Shown: positions 8,695 to 18,404, counted from the stretch's first letter. The stretch: DNA of 64,000 bases from Parapedobacter tibetensis (GCF_024643205.1 NZ_JAMKQJ010000010.1:62001-126000); one strand, 5' to 3'. The notes: generated by a model not told the origin, from the letters alone. Program-made: numbers and translations.

Positions 8695-9624
8695 ATGCAA
8701 CATGTAATTGCCTTAGACCAAGGCTTAAGTAAATTCCAACCGCTTAAACACGTCATCTGTTATGACGATTTTGATCGGGGTATGTGCGGTTGGTTGGATT
8801 TACACCCCAATTATGTAGGAACCGATTTCAACACGCTCCGTTACAGCCATGTGGATAAAACGCAGTGGGGTCCCCTCATGCTCAGTTCGGCCAGCTTCCG
8901 TTTTGCGGGCACGCATGGTTCCTTGGATGGTACGTATTCGCTGAAACTATCCACCAGGCCCATAGCTAATCCCTACACCGAAGCGCCCGCACCGGGTAGC
9001 CTATCGCATGGCATCAAACGCATGACCACCCACTTGCCGAAAGGGCTCAAGCAGTTTGAAATGTGGTATGCCTATACTCCCGAGCAGGACCGGCAGGGCC
9101 TCAGCGAACAGGCCATGCGGGCATTCGGGTTTTTTTTCGATGTGCAGGACGATGACTACCGGTATTTTATCGGTGCCCGCTACCTCAACGCGGTGGATGG
9201 AAACATGGTGCGGAAATGGCAGATCTTCCAAGCGAAGGACGTGACCGACCTGGAGTGGGCCTATGGGGTGGAGAATGATTGGTGCAAGCACGGGGTAGAT
9301 GCCATGTGGTATGGAAAGCGCTATCCGGATGGTTCTACGGATGGCTTTGAATGGATAGACGGCGGTTACCAAGACCTCTGTTATAACGAAAGTGACGATA
9401 AAATCAACTGGAGCTACCTGCGCTTAACGATCGATACCGAGAAGCGGGAGTATGTGGCCCTCCAATCTGGCAATACCATCTTTGACCTGAGGGGGATGAA
9501 GCCTACCCTCACCGCTCCTTATGCGCGGATCAAGGGCTTGTTCAACCCCAGCATTTGGGTAGAGAACGATACGGATAGAAGGGTGTTTTTATATGTAGAT
9601 TCCATTGTTATATCAGGAGCGTAA
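8695..9624 (+). CDS. Unknown leaderless beta-rich protein
   Basis: This 309-residue protein was not recognised. It lacks a signal peptide or membrane segment, although the two genes before it are exported. The start at 8695 follows the SusD stop by nine bases. It is rich in aromatic and beta-strand segments (CYDDFDRGMCGWLDLHP, SLDGTYSLKLSTRP, LRLTIDTEKREYVAL, VFLYVDSIVIS), resembling a jelly-roll or concanavalin-like fold such as carbohydrate-binding modules. The strongly conserved look of its W/Y/D-rich core (WCKHGVDAMWYGKRYP) suggests a substrate site. It is followed after six bases by another small leaderless protein, and the two probably act together in the cytoplasm (inference). Confidence 0.6.
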   Translation: MQHVIALDQGLSKFQPLKHVICYDDFDRGMCGWLDLHPNYVGTDFNTLRYSHVDKTQWGPLMLSSASFRFAGTHGSLDGTYSLKLSTRPIANPYTEAPAPGSLSHGIKRMTTHLPKGLKQFEMWYAYTPEQDRQGLSEQAMRAFGFFFDVQDDDYRYFIGARYLNAVDGNMVRKWQIFQAKDVTDLEWAYGVENDWCKHGVDAMWYGKRYPDGSTDGFEWIDGGYQDLCYNESDDKINWSYLRLTIDTEKREYVALQSGNTIFDLRGMKPTLTAPYARIKGLFNPSIWVENDTDRRVFLYVDSIVISGA

Positions 9625-9630
9625 AATTAG

Positions 9631-9966
9631 ATGAGACATTTTCATGCATCGGCGGTAGAGCGCCGCATTACAATAAACAATACCTTAGCATCCCATCCCA
9701 TGGAGACGGGATGGGCTGCAGAGGCCATTTTCTTTTTAATCGTAGAGGAGGTAGCGGGCATGGACACCCTGCTGGAAGCGGAAGTAGAAATTTCTGCCGA
9801 TGGGATCAACTGGATCCCGGAAGGAACGGTCTTTCCGGTAATCAGCAAACCGGGGCATTACCATGCCAAGGTATCCCATTTTGGCAATTGGCTTCGTGTA
9901 CGGGGCGAGCTGAAGGGAACGCATACATCCATGAAACTGTCTGTCCACTTGCACCTCAAGGCGTGA
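9631..9966 (+). CDS. Unknown small beta-sandwich-like protein
   Basis: This 111-residue protein has no signal peptide and is made mostly of predicted strands (AIFFLIVEEVAG, EAEVEISADGINWIPEG, LRVRGELKG, MKLSVHLHLKA). No family was recognised. It sits six bases after the previous leaderless protein and one base before the symporter ATG, so it is translationally tied into the operon. Its tight placement between an unknown carbohydrate-type protein and a sugar transporter suggests a partner or accessory role, with no direct evidence. Confidence 0.55.
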   Translation: MRHFHASAVERRITINNTLASHPMETGWAAEAIFFLIVEEVAGMDTLLEAEVEISADGINWIPEGTVFPVISKPGHYHAKVSHFGNWLRVRGELKGTHTSMKLSVHLHLKA

Positions 9967-9967
9967 T

Positions 9968-11428
9968 ATGCACCAAATAGATTACATTATACTGGTCGTT
10001 TATTTTGTCGGCGTACTGACACTCGCGGGGATTTTCAGCAAATCGCAAAAATCCTTGAAGGACTTTTTCCTGGGTAGTGGCAATATCCCCTGGTGGGCGG
10101 CGGCTTTCTCCGGCATTGCCACGGTAGCCAGTGCCATTGCATACATCGGCGGGGTAGGGCTGGGGTTTAGCAGCGATTTTTCCTTTTTGCAATACCGGCT
10201 TGCCCTACCAATCGCCATCACGGTGATCTGTGTGGTTATTTTACCGTTTTTTTATAACTTGAAGCTGTACTCCATTTACGAATACCTCGAAAAGCGCTTT
10301 AATTTGACCATTAGGTTGCTGGGAAGCGCCCTCTTTATCCTCTTCAAAAGCTGCTTTTTGGCCATCGGCATTTATGCGCCGGCGATCATCCTCAGTACGC
10401 TGACCGGGATGGATATCATCTGGATCGTATTGATTACCGGTGTGTTGACCACGTTATATACCTTGATGGGCGGGATGAAGGCGGTCATCTGGACCGACGT
10501 ACCACAATTGATTATCATGCTGGGTGGCATATTTGTCATCATCGGTATTGGTATTGCGGGTGTGGACGGGGGCATTGCGGAAGTAATCAGTTTGGGCAAG
10601 GCGCATAACAAATTCGACTATTTCAATTTCTCCCCCAAGCTCACGGATACGTACACGGTTTGGAGCGGCATCATTGGCGGCACGTTTTTGATTATCTCGC
10701 AGTTTGGAGCCGACCAGTCGGAGATGCAACGTTTTCTAACGGTTAACTCGCTGCGGAAATCCAATTTTGCACTCATTACATCGGTTTTATTCGCTACCGT
10801 ATTGGGGTTTTTGATTTTCTTTGAGGGTGCCGTCCTCTTTGCTTTTTATGAGCAGCGAGGTAGGGCCGCCGATATCGGAACGAATGAGGTCTTCATCCGC
10901 TTTGTCATCGACGAGCTGCCCGTAGGTGTACGGGGGTTTTTGATTGCCGCGTTATTCGCCGCGGCGATGTCGACCATCAGTTCCGTACTGAACTCATTGA
11001 CCACCGTATTTCTCTCCGATTTCTACAATCGGTTTAAAGAGAAGGAAGCGACGGTTTCGCTGGCCCGGATGGTCACCTTGATCATCGGCTTTTTTTCGAC
11101 ATTATTGGCTTGCCTTGGCGGGTACCTGGGCAATATCTTGGAAGCCGCCACCACCGTCATCAACTTTTTTGGCGGCGCGCTTGTCGGCATATTCCTGCTG
11201 GGGATGCTCAGCAAAAGCACTGGCCCTAAGGGGGCATTGGTGGGTTTTATAGCCGGTTTCGCCGTCGTGTTGGCGATAGCGGGATTAACCGACGTATCCT
11301 ACATGTGGTATAGCGCCATCGGCGGGACAGTCACCTGTTTGTCCGGTATGCTAACCAGTTGGTTAACGAAAGACAGTCCACGTGAAGAGCAATTGCTATT
11401 GGTCTACCGGAGGAAAAGAAAAAGATAA
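9968..11428 (+). CDS. Sodium:solute symporter (SSS family)
   Basis: The 486-residue inner-membrane protein has about 13 hydrophobic segments and SSS hallmarks. These include DYIILVVYFVGVLTLAGIF at the N terminus, FLGSGNIPWWAAAFSGIAT, TLYTLMGGMKAVIWTDVPQ, QFGADQSEMQRFLTV, and AALFAAAMSTISSVLNSLTTVF, the last carrying the Ser/Thr of the sodium site. SSS members couple sodium to uptake of sugars, sialic acid or other organic solutes. Adjacent to a second SSS unit fused to a Kelch domain, it may import a product released in the periplasm, perhaps sialic acid or a related acid sugar (inference). The ATG is one base after the previous stop. Confidence 0.88.
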   Translation: MHQIDYIILVVYFVGVLTLAGIFSKSQKSLKDFFLGSGNIPWWAAAFSGIATVASAIAYIGGVGLGFSSDFSFLQYRLALPIAITVICVVILPFFYNLKLYSIYEYLEKRFNLTIRLLGSALFILFKSCFLAIGIYAPAIILSTLTGMDIIWIVLITGVLTTLYTLMGGMKAVIWTDVPQLIIMLGGIFVIIGIGIAGVDGGIAEVISLGKAHNKFDYFNFSPKLTDTYTVWSGIIGGTFLIISQFGADQSEMQRFLTVNSLRKSNFALITSVLFATVLGFLIFFEGAVLFAFYEQRGRAADIGTNEVFIRFVIDELPVGVRGFLIAALFAAAMSTISSVLNSLTTVFLSDFYNRFKEKEATVSLARMVTLIIGFFSTLLACLGGYLGNILEAATTVINFFGGALVGIFLLGMLSKSTGPKGALVGFIAGFAVVLAIAGLTDVSYMWYSAIGGTVTCLSGMLTSWLTKDSPREEQLLLVYRRKRKR

Positions 11429-11432
11429 ACCT

Positions 11433-14087
11433 ATGCGCTATTACTTCTTCTGTATTATCGCCTTTACGCTGCTCGCCTCACCGGTATGTGCCCAGGAAGA
11501 AAGACGGGTAATCTGGGATGAACTTCCACCAATCCCTTCCGAATCAAGCATGCGTGGTGAAGGATTGGCCGGTCACTTTGCTGGCGTGCATAATGACGTA
11601 ATGCTGGTAGCAGGCGGCACCTATTTTCGTGAAAAAGGCCGGCCTTGGAATGGAGATTCGCGGGTTTGGAATGAGTCCATTCGCGTACTGGAGCGTGGAA
11701 AAAGCGGGGAATACCAATGGCTTGATACGGTTTTTAAATTGCCCGCTGGCAGGGCCTACGGAGCTGCTGTTAGCACACCCAAGGGCGTGCTATGCATTGG
11801 AGGTATGGATTCATCCAGCTACCGTACGGATGTTTTTTTGATCAGTTGGAATCAATCCAAGCGAACGGTAGAAACAACAAACTTGCCGGAGCTACCCGTT
11901 CCGATGGCCTACATGGGGGCGGTGCTATTGGATGGATCCGTGTATATCGCAGGTGGTGTGGAAGCCCAGAATAAGGGGCGTGCCACGAAGTCTTTCTATC
12001 GACTTGATTTCGGAAAAGCCGGCGATGATGATTGGCAATGGGAAAAGCTACCCTCGTGGAACGGACCCAGCAGGATGATGCCGGTGGTGGCTGAACAAAA
12101 CAATGGAAAAGACCATAGTTTGTTCCTGTTTAGCGGAAGGAAGGGCGCCGCAGAAGGGGAAGAACTATTAGTTGATGCCCACGTATACGATGTGCATACC
12201 AACCAATGGAAGCAGCTTCAGGACATTCGGCTGGGCGACGGTTCGCTGCGGTGTTTAAGCGGTGCCTCGTCCGTAGCGGTTGGGTTAAATCATATATTGG
12301 TCTTTAGTGGAGCAGACAGCGAGGACCATCGGAAGTTTCGATCTGCTCAAAATCAATACAGGAATTCGAAAACGAGCGCGGAGCAGGACAGTCTGCGCGG
12401 GGTGCTCAACGGTATTGCCGATAACCACTCCGGTTTTTCACGTGATGTGCTCGCTTACCATACACTTACGGACAGTTGGATACGCGTTGGGGAATTTCCC
12501 AGAGCGGCTCCAGTAGTTACCCAAGCCGTATGGTGGCATAACGATATCGTTATCCCGGGCGGGGAGATCGCGCCGGCCTTGCGTTCGCCGACGATATGGA
12601 AGGCCAATCTGGCCACCAAAGAATCATCCGTATTGAATGCATGGGATTACCTGCTGATTCTGCTTTACTTTATCACGGTCCTATATATCGGATATCGATT
12701 CAAAAAGAATATAAAAACCACGAACGACTATTATAAAGCAGGCGGGCGGATCCCCGGATGGGCTTCTGGCGTGGCGATGTTTGGCACATTGCTTAGCGCA
12801 ATCACTTTCCTGACCACACCGGCTAAAACATACAACGAAAGTTGGATTTACTTTTTGCCCACCGTCAGCAGTTTGGTGGTTGCCCCGCTGGTGGTGTTTT
12901 ACATTATTCCCGAGTACTTCAAGATTAATGTCACAACGGCATATGAGTATCTCGAAAATCGATTCAGCGCAACGGTGCGAACGTTGGGAAGTTTGAGTTT
13001 TCTGTCGTTTCAGGTGGCGAAGTTCGGTGTGATGCTGTTGCTCCCTGCCTTGGCGATATCGGCTATAACTGGCATCGACGTGATGCTTTGTATTATCGTG
13101 ATCGGCTTGTTTTCGACGGTCTACGGCACATTAGGTGGAATCGAAGCAGTGGTCTGGACGGAAGTGTTGCAGGTGGCGGTGTTTCTGCTCGCCGCCGTCC
13201 TGAGCATCGTGGTCGTCGCAATGAAATTGGATGGTGGAATGAGCGGCATTATCGCTGCAAACCGTGATTTTGGAAAGTTCGATTTCGTCCATTGGGATTT
13301 CAGTTTTGCCGAGATTACCGTGTTCGTTGCGATTTCATATTGGGTGGGCGGTGGCTTGGTGCCGTACATCGCTGACCAAACGGTCATCCAAAAGTACCTG
13401 GTGACCAAGGATGCTAAAAGTGCGTCACGCGGGGTATGGATAAACGGCGTATTAATTGTCGTGTCTTCCATCTTGTTTTTTACGATTGGAAGCGCGCTTT
13501 TTGCCTATTATCATGCTTACCCCGAAAAGTTGAATCCTGTACTGCCGACGCAAGAGTCCATCTACCCTTGGTTTATCGTCAATGAGTTGCCATCAGGTGT
13601 CAGGGGTGTTGTGGTGGCCGGGATATTCGCTGTGGCTATGTCTACGATCAGCAGCACCATGAACAGCATGTCGGCGGCTGTAGTTACGGATTTTGTCCGT
13701 TTCAAGCCCATTGAGTCTGGGAAGCAATTGCTTATTGCAAAAATTGTCTCAGCGATGTTTGGGATCCTCGGCACGCTGATCGCTGCCATTATGTTCATTT
13801 ACGAAGTGGGCTCGTTGTGGGATATGATCAGACGCATTACCGGATTGCTTACCGGGGGCCTGGCGGGACTATTTCTTCTGGGGATTTTTACAAAGCGGGC
13901 CAATCCGTTGGGGGCGTTGGTCGGCTTCATTGGCAGCGCGGTTATACAATACGTTGTCAGCATGCATACGCCCATACATTTTATGGTGTACAGCCTTACA
14001 GGCATGTTATCATGCTTCATCATCGGCTACTTGGCAAGTATAGTTGCTCCGATGTCGACGAAAGTGGCCAATAGTGGTAATAAATGA
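11433..14087 (+). CDS. Kelch (NanM-like, permuted mutarotase) fused to sodium:solute symporter
   Basis: This is an 884-residue two-part protein. After a signal peptide (ending SPVCAQ), residues about 25-395 form a Kelch propeller with repeated GG-containing blades (MLVAGGTYF, VLCIGGMDSSSYRTDVF, VYIAGGVEAQ, LFLFSGRKG, IVIPGGEIAP). From about residue 402 it continues as an SSS symporter (DYLLILLYFITVLYIGYRF, YGTLGGIEAVVWTE, FAVAMSTISSTMNSMSA). Fusions of this kind occur in Bacteroidota, and the Kelch part is usually compared with E. coli NanM, the N-acetylneuraminate mutarotase, in circularly permuted form. The propeller would face the periplasm. The start at 11433 is chosen because it begins a clean signal peptide four bases after the previous stop. 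Confidence 0.82.
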   Translation: MRYYFFCIIAFTLLASPVCAQEERRVIWDELPPIPSESSMRGEGLAGHFAGVHNDVMLVAGGTYFREKGRPWNGDSRVWNESIRVLERGKSGEYQWLDTVFKLPAGRAYGAAVSTPKGVLCIGGMDSSSYRTDVFLISWNQSKRTVETTNLPELPVPMAYMGAVLLDGSVYIAGGVEAQNKGRATKSFYRLDFGKAGDDDWQWEKLPSWNGPSRMMPVVAEQNNGKDHSLFLFSGRKGAAEGEELLVDAHVYDVHTNQWKQLQDIRLGDGSLRCLSGASSVAVGLNHILVFSGADSEDHRKFRSAQNQYRNSKTSAEQDSLRGVLNGIADNHSGFSRDVLAYHTLTDSWIRVGEFPRAAPVVTQAVWWHNDIVIPGGEIAPALRSPTIWKANLATKESSVLNAWDYLLILLYFITVLYIGYRFKKNIKTTNDYYKAGGRIPGWASGVAMFGTLLSAITFLTTPAKTYNESWIYFLPTVSSLVVAPLVVFYIIPEYFKINVTTAYEYLENRFSATVRTLGSLSFLSFQVAKFGVMLLLPALAISAITGIDVMLCIIVIGLFSTVYGTLGGIEAVVWTEVLQVAVFLLAAVLSIVVVAMKLDGGMSGIIAANRDFGKFDFVHWDFSFAEITVFVAISYWVGGGLVPYIADQTVIQKYLVTKDAKSASRGVWINGVLIVVSSILFFTIGSALFAYYHAYPEKLNPVLPTQESIYPWFIVNELPSGVRGVVVAGIFAVAMSTISSTMNSMSAAVVTDFVRFKPIESGKQLLIAKIVSAMFGILGTLIAAIMFIYEVGSLWDMIRRITGLLTGGLAGLFLLGIFTKRANPLGALVGFIGSAVIQYVVSMHTPIHFMVYSLTGMLSCFIIGYLASIVAPMSTKVANSGNK

Positions 14088-14100
14088 GATTAAGAGCTAA

Positions 14101-15426
14101 ATGAAGAAGAAATTTATCCTAGAGCCAGCGCGCGAGATACCGGTTACAAGGGAAGCAGATGTCGTTGTCTGTGGTGGCGGACCTTCGGGATTTATAGCTG
14201 CTATCGCTGCAGCACGAAATGGGGCGAAGACATTGTTGTTGGAACACTATGGATTTCTGGGTGGAATGGCTACCGCAGGCTTGGTAGGACCCATCAGCAA
14301 ATTTAATTTCCGTGGAGAGCGTATTATTTCGGGTATTCCAGAAGAATTTGTCGGTGAGATGGCTGGACGAGGTGGGGCGATCATCGACCTCCAAAGCGGC
14401 AATGTGCCTTATGATCCCGAAACGTATAAGTACACGGCATTGAATATGGTGGAAGCGGCTGGCGTAGACATCCTGCTCCATGCCCACGTAGTGGGATGTG
14501 TCACGGATCCCTGTCAGGCGGGAACACTGACCCATGTGCTGATTGAAAACAAAAGTGGAAGGCAGGCTATTGCTGCAAAATATTTCATAGACTGCACGGG
14601 TACGGGTGACCTGGTCTCCCGTAGCCAGCTACCCTGGAAAATGCGCAATAAATATGATGGTGAACTTCAACCCATGTCACTTTATTTCCGGCTTGGCGGC
14701 GTGGATACAACGGCTTTTGATTTGCTGATGGCACAGGATGGAGTAAAATACACAAATGTAGCGTTGAAACGCTTGTTGATGGAGGAAGTTGACGCGGGAA
14801 GGCTTACCAATTTTGGAGGGCCATGGGCCGTACATGGTAGTACCCTGCGCGACGGGCAGCTTTCCGTAAATGCGACCAGGTTCCGGGGCAATGCCGCCGA
14901 TGGGGATGATGTGTCAACAGCTGAGCGGTCGTTGCGGGAGGATGTGATGCGAATCGTGAAAATCTTTACGGAAAAGGTGCCCGCAATGCGAGATGCTTAC
15001 CTGATAGATACCGCGACACAGGTAGGTATACGTGAGACAAGGGGGATCATTGGACTGTATACGATGACGCTTGAGGATATCCTGCAATCCAAGGGCTTCG
15101 ATGACACGGTTGCATATGGCGGGCATCCGGTGGATATTCATCGGGCAGCAAATAGCAAACAGGACGTCAGTTTCCTTCAGGAGCCATACGCGATTCCTTA
15201 CCGCTCACTCGTACCCAAGGGAGCCACCAATTTACTGGTGGCAGGAGGATGCCTTTCCGCCACACGCGAAGCATTTGCCTCGATACGGGTACAGGCTCAG
15301 TGCATGGCGTTAGGGCAAGCGGCGGGGACTGCGGCGGCATTATGTGCCAGAGCGGGCATCGGTGTTGCTGAACTCAATGGGAAATCATTGCGTGAAGAAT
15401 TAAAGGGACAGGGAGCGATTGTATGA
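14101..15426 (+). CDS. FAD-dependent oxidoreductase (PF12831-like)
   Basis: This 441-residue protein has no signal peptide. A Rossmann FAD motif lies near the N terminus (ADVVVCGGGPSGFIAAIAAARNG, with GGGPSG at 25-30 and an acidic E48). Next come HYGFLGGMATAGLVGP, the middle motif YFIDCTGTGDLVSRS, a TQVGIRETRGI segment, and the C-terminal FAD-contact GATNLLVAGGCLSATREAF. This matches the family of FAD oxidoreductases often found in Bacteroidota and planctomycete glycan loci. Their reactions are mostly unknown, and some are expected to oxidise sugars or sugar acids. It follows the Kelch-symporter gene by 13 bp, so a role in the first cytoplasmic steps on the imported sugar is a reasonable inference. 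Confidence 0.82.
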   Translation: MKKKFILEPAREIPVTREADVVVCGGGPSGFIAAIAAARNGAKTLLLEHYGFLGGMATAGLVGPISKFNFRGERIISGIPEEFVGEMAGRGGAIIDLQSGNVPYDPETYKYTALNMVEAAGVDILLHAHVVGCVTDPCQAGTLTHVLIENKSGRQAIAAKYFIDCTGTGDLVSRSQLPWKMRNKYDGELQPMSLYFRLGGVDTTAFDLLMAQDGVKYTNVALKRLLMEEVDAGRLTNFGGPWAVHGSTLRDGQLSVNATRFRGNAADGDDVSTAERSLREDVMRIVKIFTEKVPAMRDAYLIDTATQVGIRETRGIIGLYTMTLEDILQSKGFDDTVAYGGHPVDIHRAANSKQDVSFLQEPYAIPYRSLVPKGATNLLVAGGCLSATREAFASIRVQAQCMALGQAAGTAAALCARAGIGVAELNGKSLREELKGQGAIV

Positions 15427-15455
15427 CTATGATGGCAGTTTAATTAAAGAAATGA

Positions 15456-16784
15456 ATGATGAACAGTATGAAAATAAAGGTGTTTTGTATGATCGTACTT
15501 TTTCTGGCGGGCAATAACATAGGCTTTTCGCAAGGAATTAAGCAACAAGAGGAAAAAACTCCTATGTCGGAGACGATGGTATGGATGGGCAATGAGCGTG
15601 GGATGAAAAACCACCGCATACTTGGGCTCACGCTGGGCAAAAAGGGGGCCATACTGGCTTTTACGGAAGCCAGGCTGGACGGCAGTGACGAAGGCCCGCA
15701 TGATTTGGTATGTAAACGTTCACTCGATAATGGAATCACTTGGTCATCAGATATTTTCATCGAAAAGGGCGACGGTGGTTTTTGGAAGGCCCAGGGAGTG
15801 CAGGGGAAACTGGAGTCGTGGGCAAATCCCGCCGCTCTGACGGATCTCACCAATGGACGCATATTCATTTTTTATGTACTGAACGAAGGGGAGTACAAGG
15901 GACGCAACACGCAGCGGATGACCCATGTCTTTTATCGATTCAGCGACGATGAAGGACTGACCTGGAGCAAACGGACGGAAATAACGGATGTGTTGAATAC
16001 GGGACCCGATGGGCGGCCCCACGTGGATATCAATGGGCAACCGATCAAGAACGCCAATGGGTTTGCTTGTGACTATTTGGGGCGCGCATTTCATATGCCC
16101 GGTCCCGGCCACGGCATTCAGCTGGACAACGGACGGCTGCTCGTACAATTTTGGCACCGGAGGCCAATCGGTAACGTACAAGCAGATGGCACAAGCGTTA
16201 GCACCCCGATAGCAGACCGGCTTTATAGTTCGTCGGCTATCTACAGCGATGACCATGGCCAAACCTGGACGAAGGGGAGCGATACGGGGCTTGGGCATCA
16301 TGCCACTGAAGCGCGTGTGGTGCAGTTGGCTGATGGAACGGTTATGATGAATGCCAGGATGCACAACAGGGGCAGGAGATGGGTAGCCCGGAGCAATGAC
16401 CAAGGAGTCACTTGGCAAGAAGGGTATGAAGAAGAAACCGTGATACCGTATACAGCTGTCGACTGCGGATTAATACGTGTGCAACCGTCTCATCAGGAAT
16501 CCCGGAAAACGGACTGGCTGCTTCATTCACATCCAAACAAAGTGGATAAACGGGAAGGGTTGACCGTAAGCTTAAGTACCGATGGCGGCAAGACCTGGCC
16601 TGTTAGCAAATTAGTGTACGCGTATGGCGCGCAGTATTCGGATCTCGTGCAGTTAAAAGACGGAACAATAGGCCTGATGTACGAAAAAAAGAACAACCAC
16701 CCGGAGAGTACACTTGTCGCTGGGATTTCATTTGTGCGGTTCGAACTTGATTGGTTGATGGAAAATATGGAACATGAAAAATAA
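15456..16784 (+). CDS. Secreted GH33-like exo-alpha-sialidase with Asp boxes
   Basis: The 442-residue protein has a signal peptide (core CMIVLFLAGNNIGFSQG) and a sialidase propeller. R54 sits in an HRIL motif near the RIP position, with TEARLDGSDEGPHD carrying acidic residues downstream. Asp boxes are SLDNGITW, SDDEGLTW, SDDHGQTW, SNDQGVTW and STDGGKTW. ATEARVVQLADGTVMMNARM supplies the expected Glu and second Arg, and GAQYSDLVQL the nucleophile Tyr. The motif is RIL, not RIP, but the other GH33 positions look intact, so it probably cleaves terminal sialic acids or close analogues. It follows the FAD gene by about 29 bp and precedes a sulfatase. Confidence 0.78.
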   Translation: MMNSMKIKVFCMIVLFLAGNNIGFSQGIKQQEEKTPMSETMVWMGNERGMKNHRILGLTLGKKGAILAFTEARLDGSDEGPHDLVCKRSLDNGITWSSDIFIEKGDGGFWKAQGVQGKLESWANPAALTDLTNGRIFIFYVLNEGEYKGRNTQRMTHVFYRFSDDEGLTWSKRTEITDVLNTGPDGRPHVDINGQPIKNANGFACDYLGRAFHMPGPGHGIQLDNGRLLVQFWHRRPIGNVQADGTSVSTPIADRLYSSSAIYSDDHGQTWTKGSDTGLGHHATEARVVQLADGTVMMNARMHNRGRRWVARSNDQGVTWQEGYEEETVIPYTAVDCGLIRVQPSHQESRKTDWLLHSHPNKVDKREGLTVSLSTDGGKTWPVSKLVYAYGAQYSDLVQLKDGTIGLMYEKKNNHPESTLVAGISFVRFELDWLMENMEHEK

Positions 16785-16845
16785 AACGATCAACATATTG
16801 CTCTGCGGGAAATCTGGAACGAGTATCTAACTAATAATAGTGTAT

Positions 16846-18276
16846 ATGAAACAGGTAAATATCTTGATAACATTCATCCTGGGATGTCTGCTATTTTTTA
16901 TAGCTGAAACAAACGGCCAGGCTATCAGCAATGATGATTACGAAGGGGCTAAACAGGCTCCCAATATCCTGGTTCTTATCGCTGATGATTGGGGGTATCC
17001 AAATGCTGGTGCCTATGGAGACAACGTCGTTCAGACCCCCAACTTTGACAGAATTGCCAAGCAAGGAGTGCTGTTCACAAATGCATTTACTACACCATCA
17101 TGTTCTCCTTCACGAGCTTCTTTGCTTACCGGACAGTGGCCTCATCAGCTTGAGGAAGGCGTTCATCTAAAGGGTTTCTTAAATAAAGAGTTCCCCAATT
17201 ATGTGGAATTGTTGGCCAAGCAAGGGTATGCAACCGGGCTTTCTAAGAAAGGCTGGGGCCCGGGAAAATATCAACTTGGTGGCTACGAGCATAATCCGGC
17301 TGGACCAACATATCCAAATTTCGAAACGTTCTTTGAAAATAAGTCAACAGACCAACCTTTTTGCTTTTGGTTTGGAAGCCATGATCCACATCGGCCTTAT
17401 GAAAAGGATAGCGGGATTAAATCGGGAAGGTCAGCAGCGGATGTACAAGTTCCTGCTTTTTTGCCCGACAATTCAGTGGTAAGAGGCGATATACTGGATT
17501 ACTATCATGAAATAGAACGATTTGACCACGATGTTGGGGAAATTCTTGCGATTTTGGAAGCAGCGGGCGAACTTGATAACACATTGATTGTAGTAACCGG
17601 AGATAATGGTATGCCTTTCCCTCGGGCAAAGGCAAATCTGTACGATACGGGTACACACATACCATTAGCAATATCCTGGCCTGCCCGAATAAAACCGGCA
17701 CAGCTTCGTGCAGATTTTGTCAGCTTCGTTGATTTAGCACCTACTTTTTTAGCATCAGCGGGCATACAAGTCCCAGATGCGATGACGGGGACGAATTTGC
17801 TTTCATTAATGACAGGAGGAAAAGATGTTGTCAAACGCGACAAGATGTTTGTGGAACGCGAGCGACACGCATACGTCCGTGAAGGGAATGTTGGTTACCC
17901 TTCGCGAGGTATTCGTACAAAGGACTTTTTGTATATCCGGAATTTCAGATCGGATCGTTGGCCCGCGGGCGATCCGGAAATCGGTACCAGACGTTTTGGA
18001 GATATAGATAAATCACCAACCAAAGATTATATGATGATCCATAAAGATGATCCCGAAATTGCTCCGTTTTTTGAGCGGGCATTTATGAAAAGGCCTGCAG
18101 AAGAGCTTTACGATCTGACGGTTGACCCCGATCAGCTGACCAATGTTGTTGGAGAAAAGCAATATGCGGCAGTTCGCAAGCAGTTGAGCCACGAGTTAAA
18201 CCGCTGGATGCAGGAAACGAATGATCCTCGTTTGAATAATGGGGGCGACTATCTTGAGGACTACCCCTATCAGTAA
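16846..18276 (+). CDS. Secreted type I sulfatase (CSPSR)
   Basis: This 476-residue protein has a signal peptide (FILGCLLFFIAETNGQ) and an alkaline-phosphatase-like sulfatase core. Metal-binding Asp residues are in LVLIADDWGY (47-48), the formylglycine site is CSPSRASLLTGQ (Cys86), and DNG in VVTGDNGMPF gives further metal ligands. The Cys must be matured to formylglycine by a maturase that is not seen in the window. The ATG at 16846 is preferred over a GTG two codons upstream. The gene is visibly more A+T-rich than its neighbours. It would desulfate a glycan in the periplasm or at the surface, and it closes the first operon. Confidence 0.85.
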   Translation: MKQVNILITFILGCLLFFIAETNGQAISNDDYEGAKQAPNILVLIADDWGYPNAGAYGDNVVQTPNFDRIAKQGVLFTNAFTTPSCSPSRASLLTGQWPHQLEEGVHLKGFLNKEFPNYVELLAKQGYATGLSKKGWGPGKYQLGGYEHNPAGPTYPNFETFFENKSTDQPFCFWFGSHDPHRPYEKDSGIKSGRSAADVQVPAFLPDNSVVRGDILDYYHEIERFDHDVGEILAILEAAGELDNTLIVVTGDNGMPFPRAKANLYDTGTHIPLAISWPARIKPAQLRADFVSFVDLAPTFLASAGIQVPDAMTGTNLLSLMTGGKDVVKRDKMFVERERHAYVREGNVGYPSRGIRTKDFLYIRNFRSDRWPAGDPEIGTRRFGDIDKSPTKDYMMIHKDDPEIAPFFERAFMKRPAEELYDLTVDPDQLTNVVGEKQYAAVRKQLSHELNRWMQETNDPRLNNGGDYLEDYPYQ

Positions 18277-18301
18277 ATAGCCGTAAAAAAGACTGTGAAT
18301 T

Positions 18302-18349
18302 TTTGCAAATAACAATAACCCTAGTATAATTATCAATATGTAGATCATA
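18302..18349 (+). promoter_or_regulatory. Promoter with overlapping operator before second SusC operon (site C)
   Basis: TTTG at 18302-18305, a 19-bp spacer and TATAATTA at 18325-18332 form a fair Bacteroidota promoter. Four bases later comes TATGTAGATCATA (18337-18349), a strong copy of the shared element. The surrounding TTATCAATATGTAG block is repeated with one base change at site D (44177 onward). Confidence 0.65.
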
Positions 18350-18404
18350 ATAACTTTAAATATTTTGATCCATTGGGATTGAAATAATAGCATTGCAACT
18401 GTTG

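Noticed and set aside
11382..11432. Upstream start for the Kelch-symporter gene overlapping the previous gene
   Set aside because: The ATG at 11433 starts a clean signal peptide right after the previous stop.
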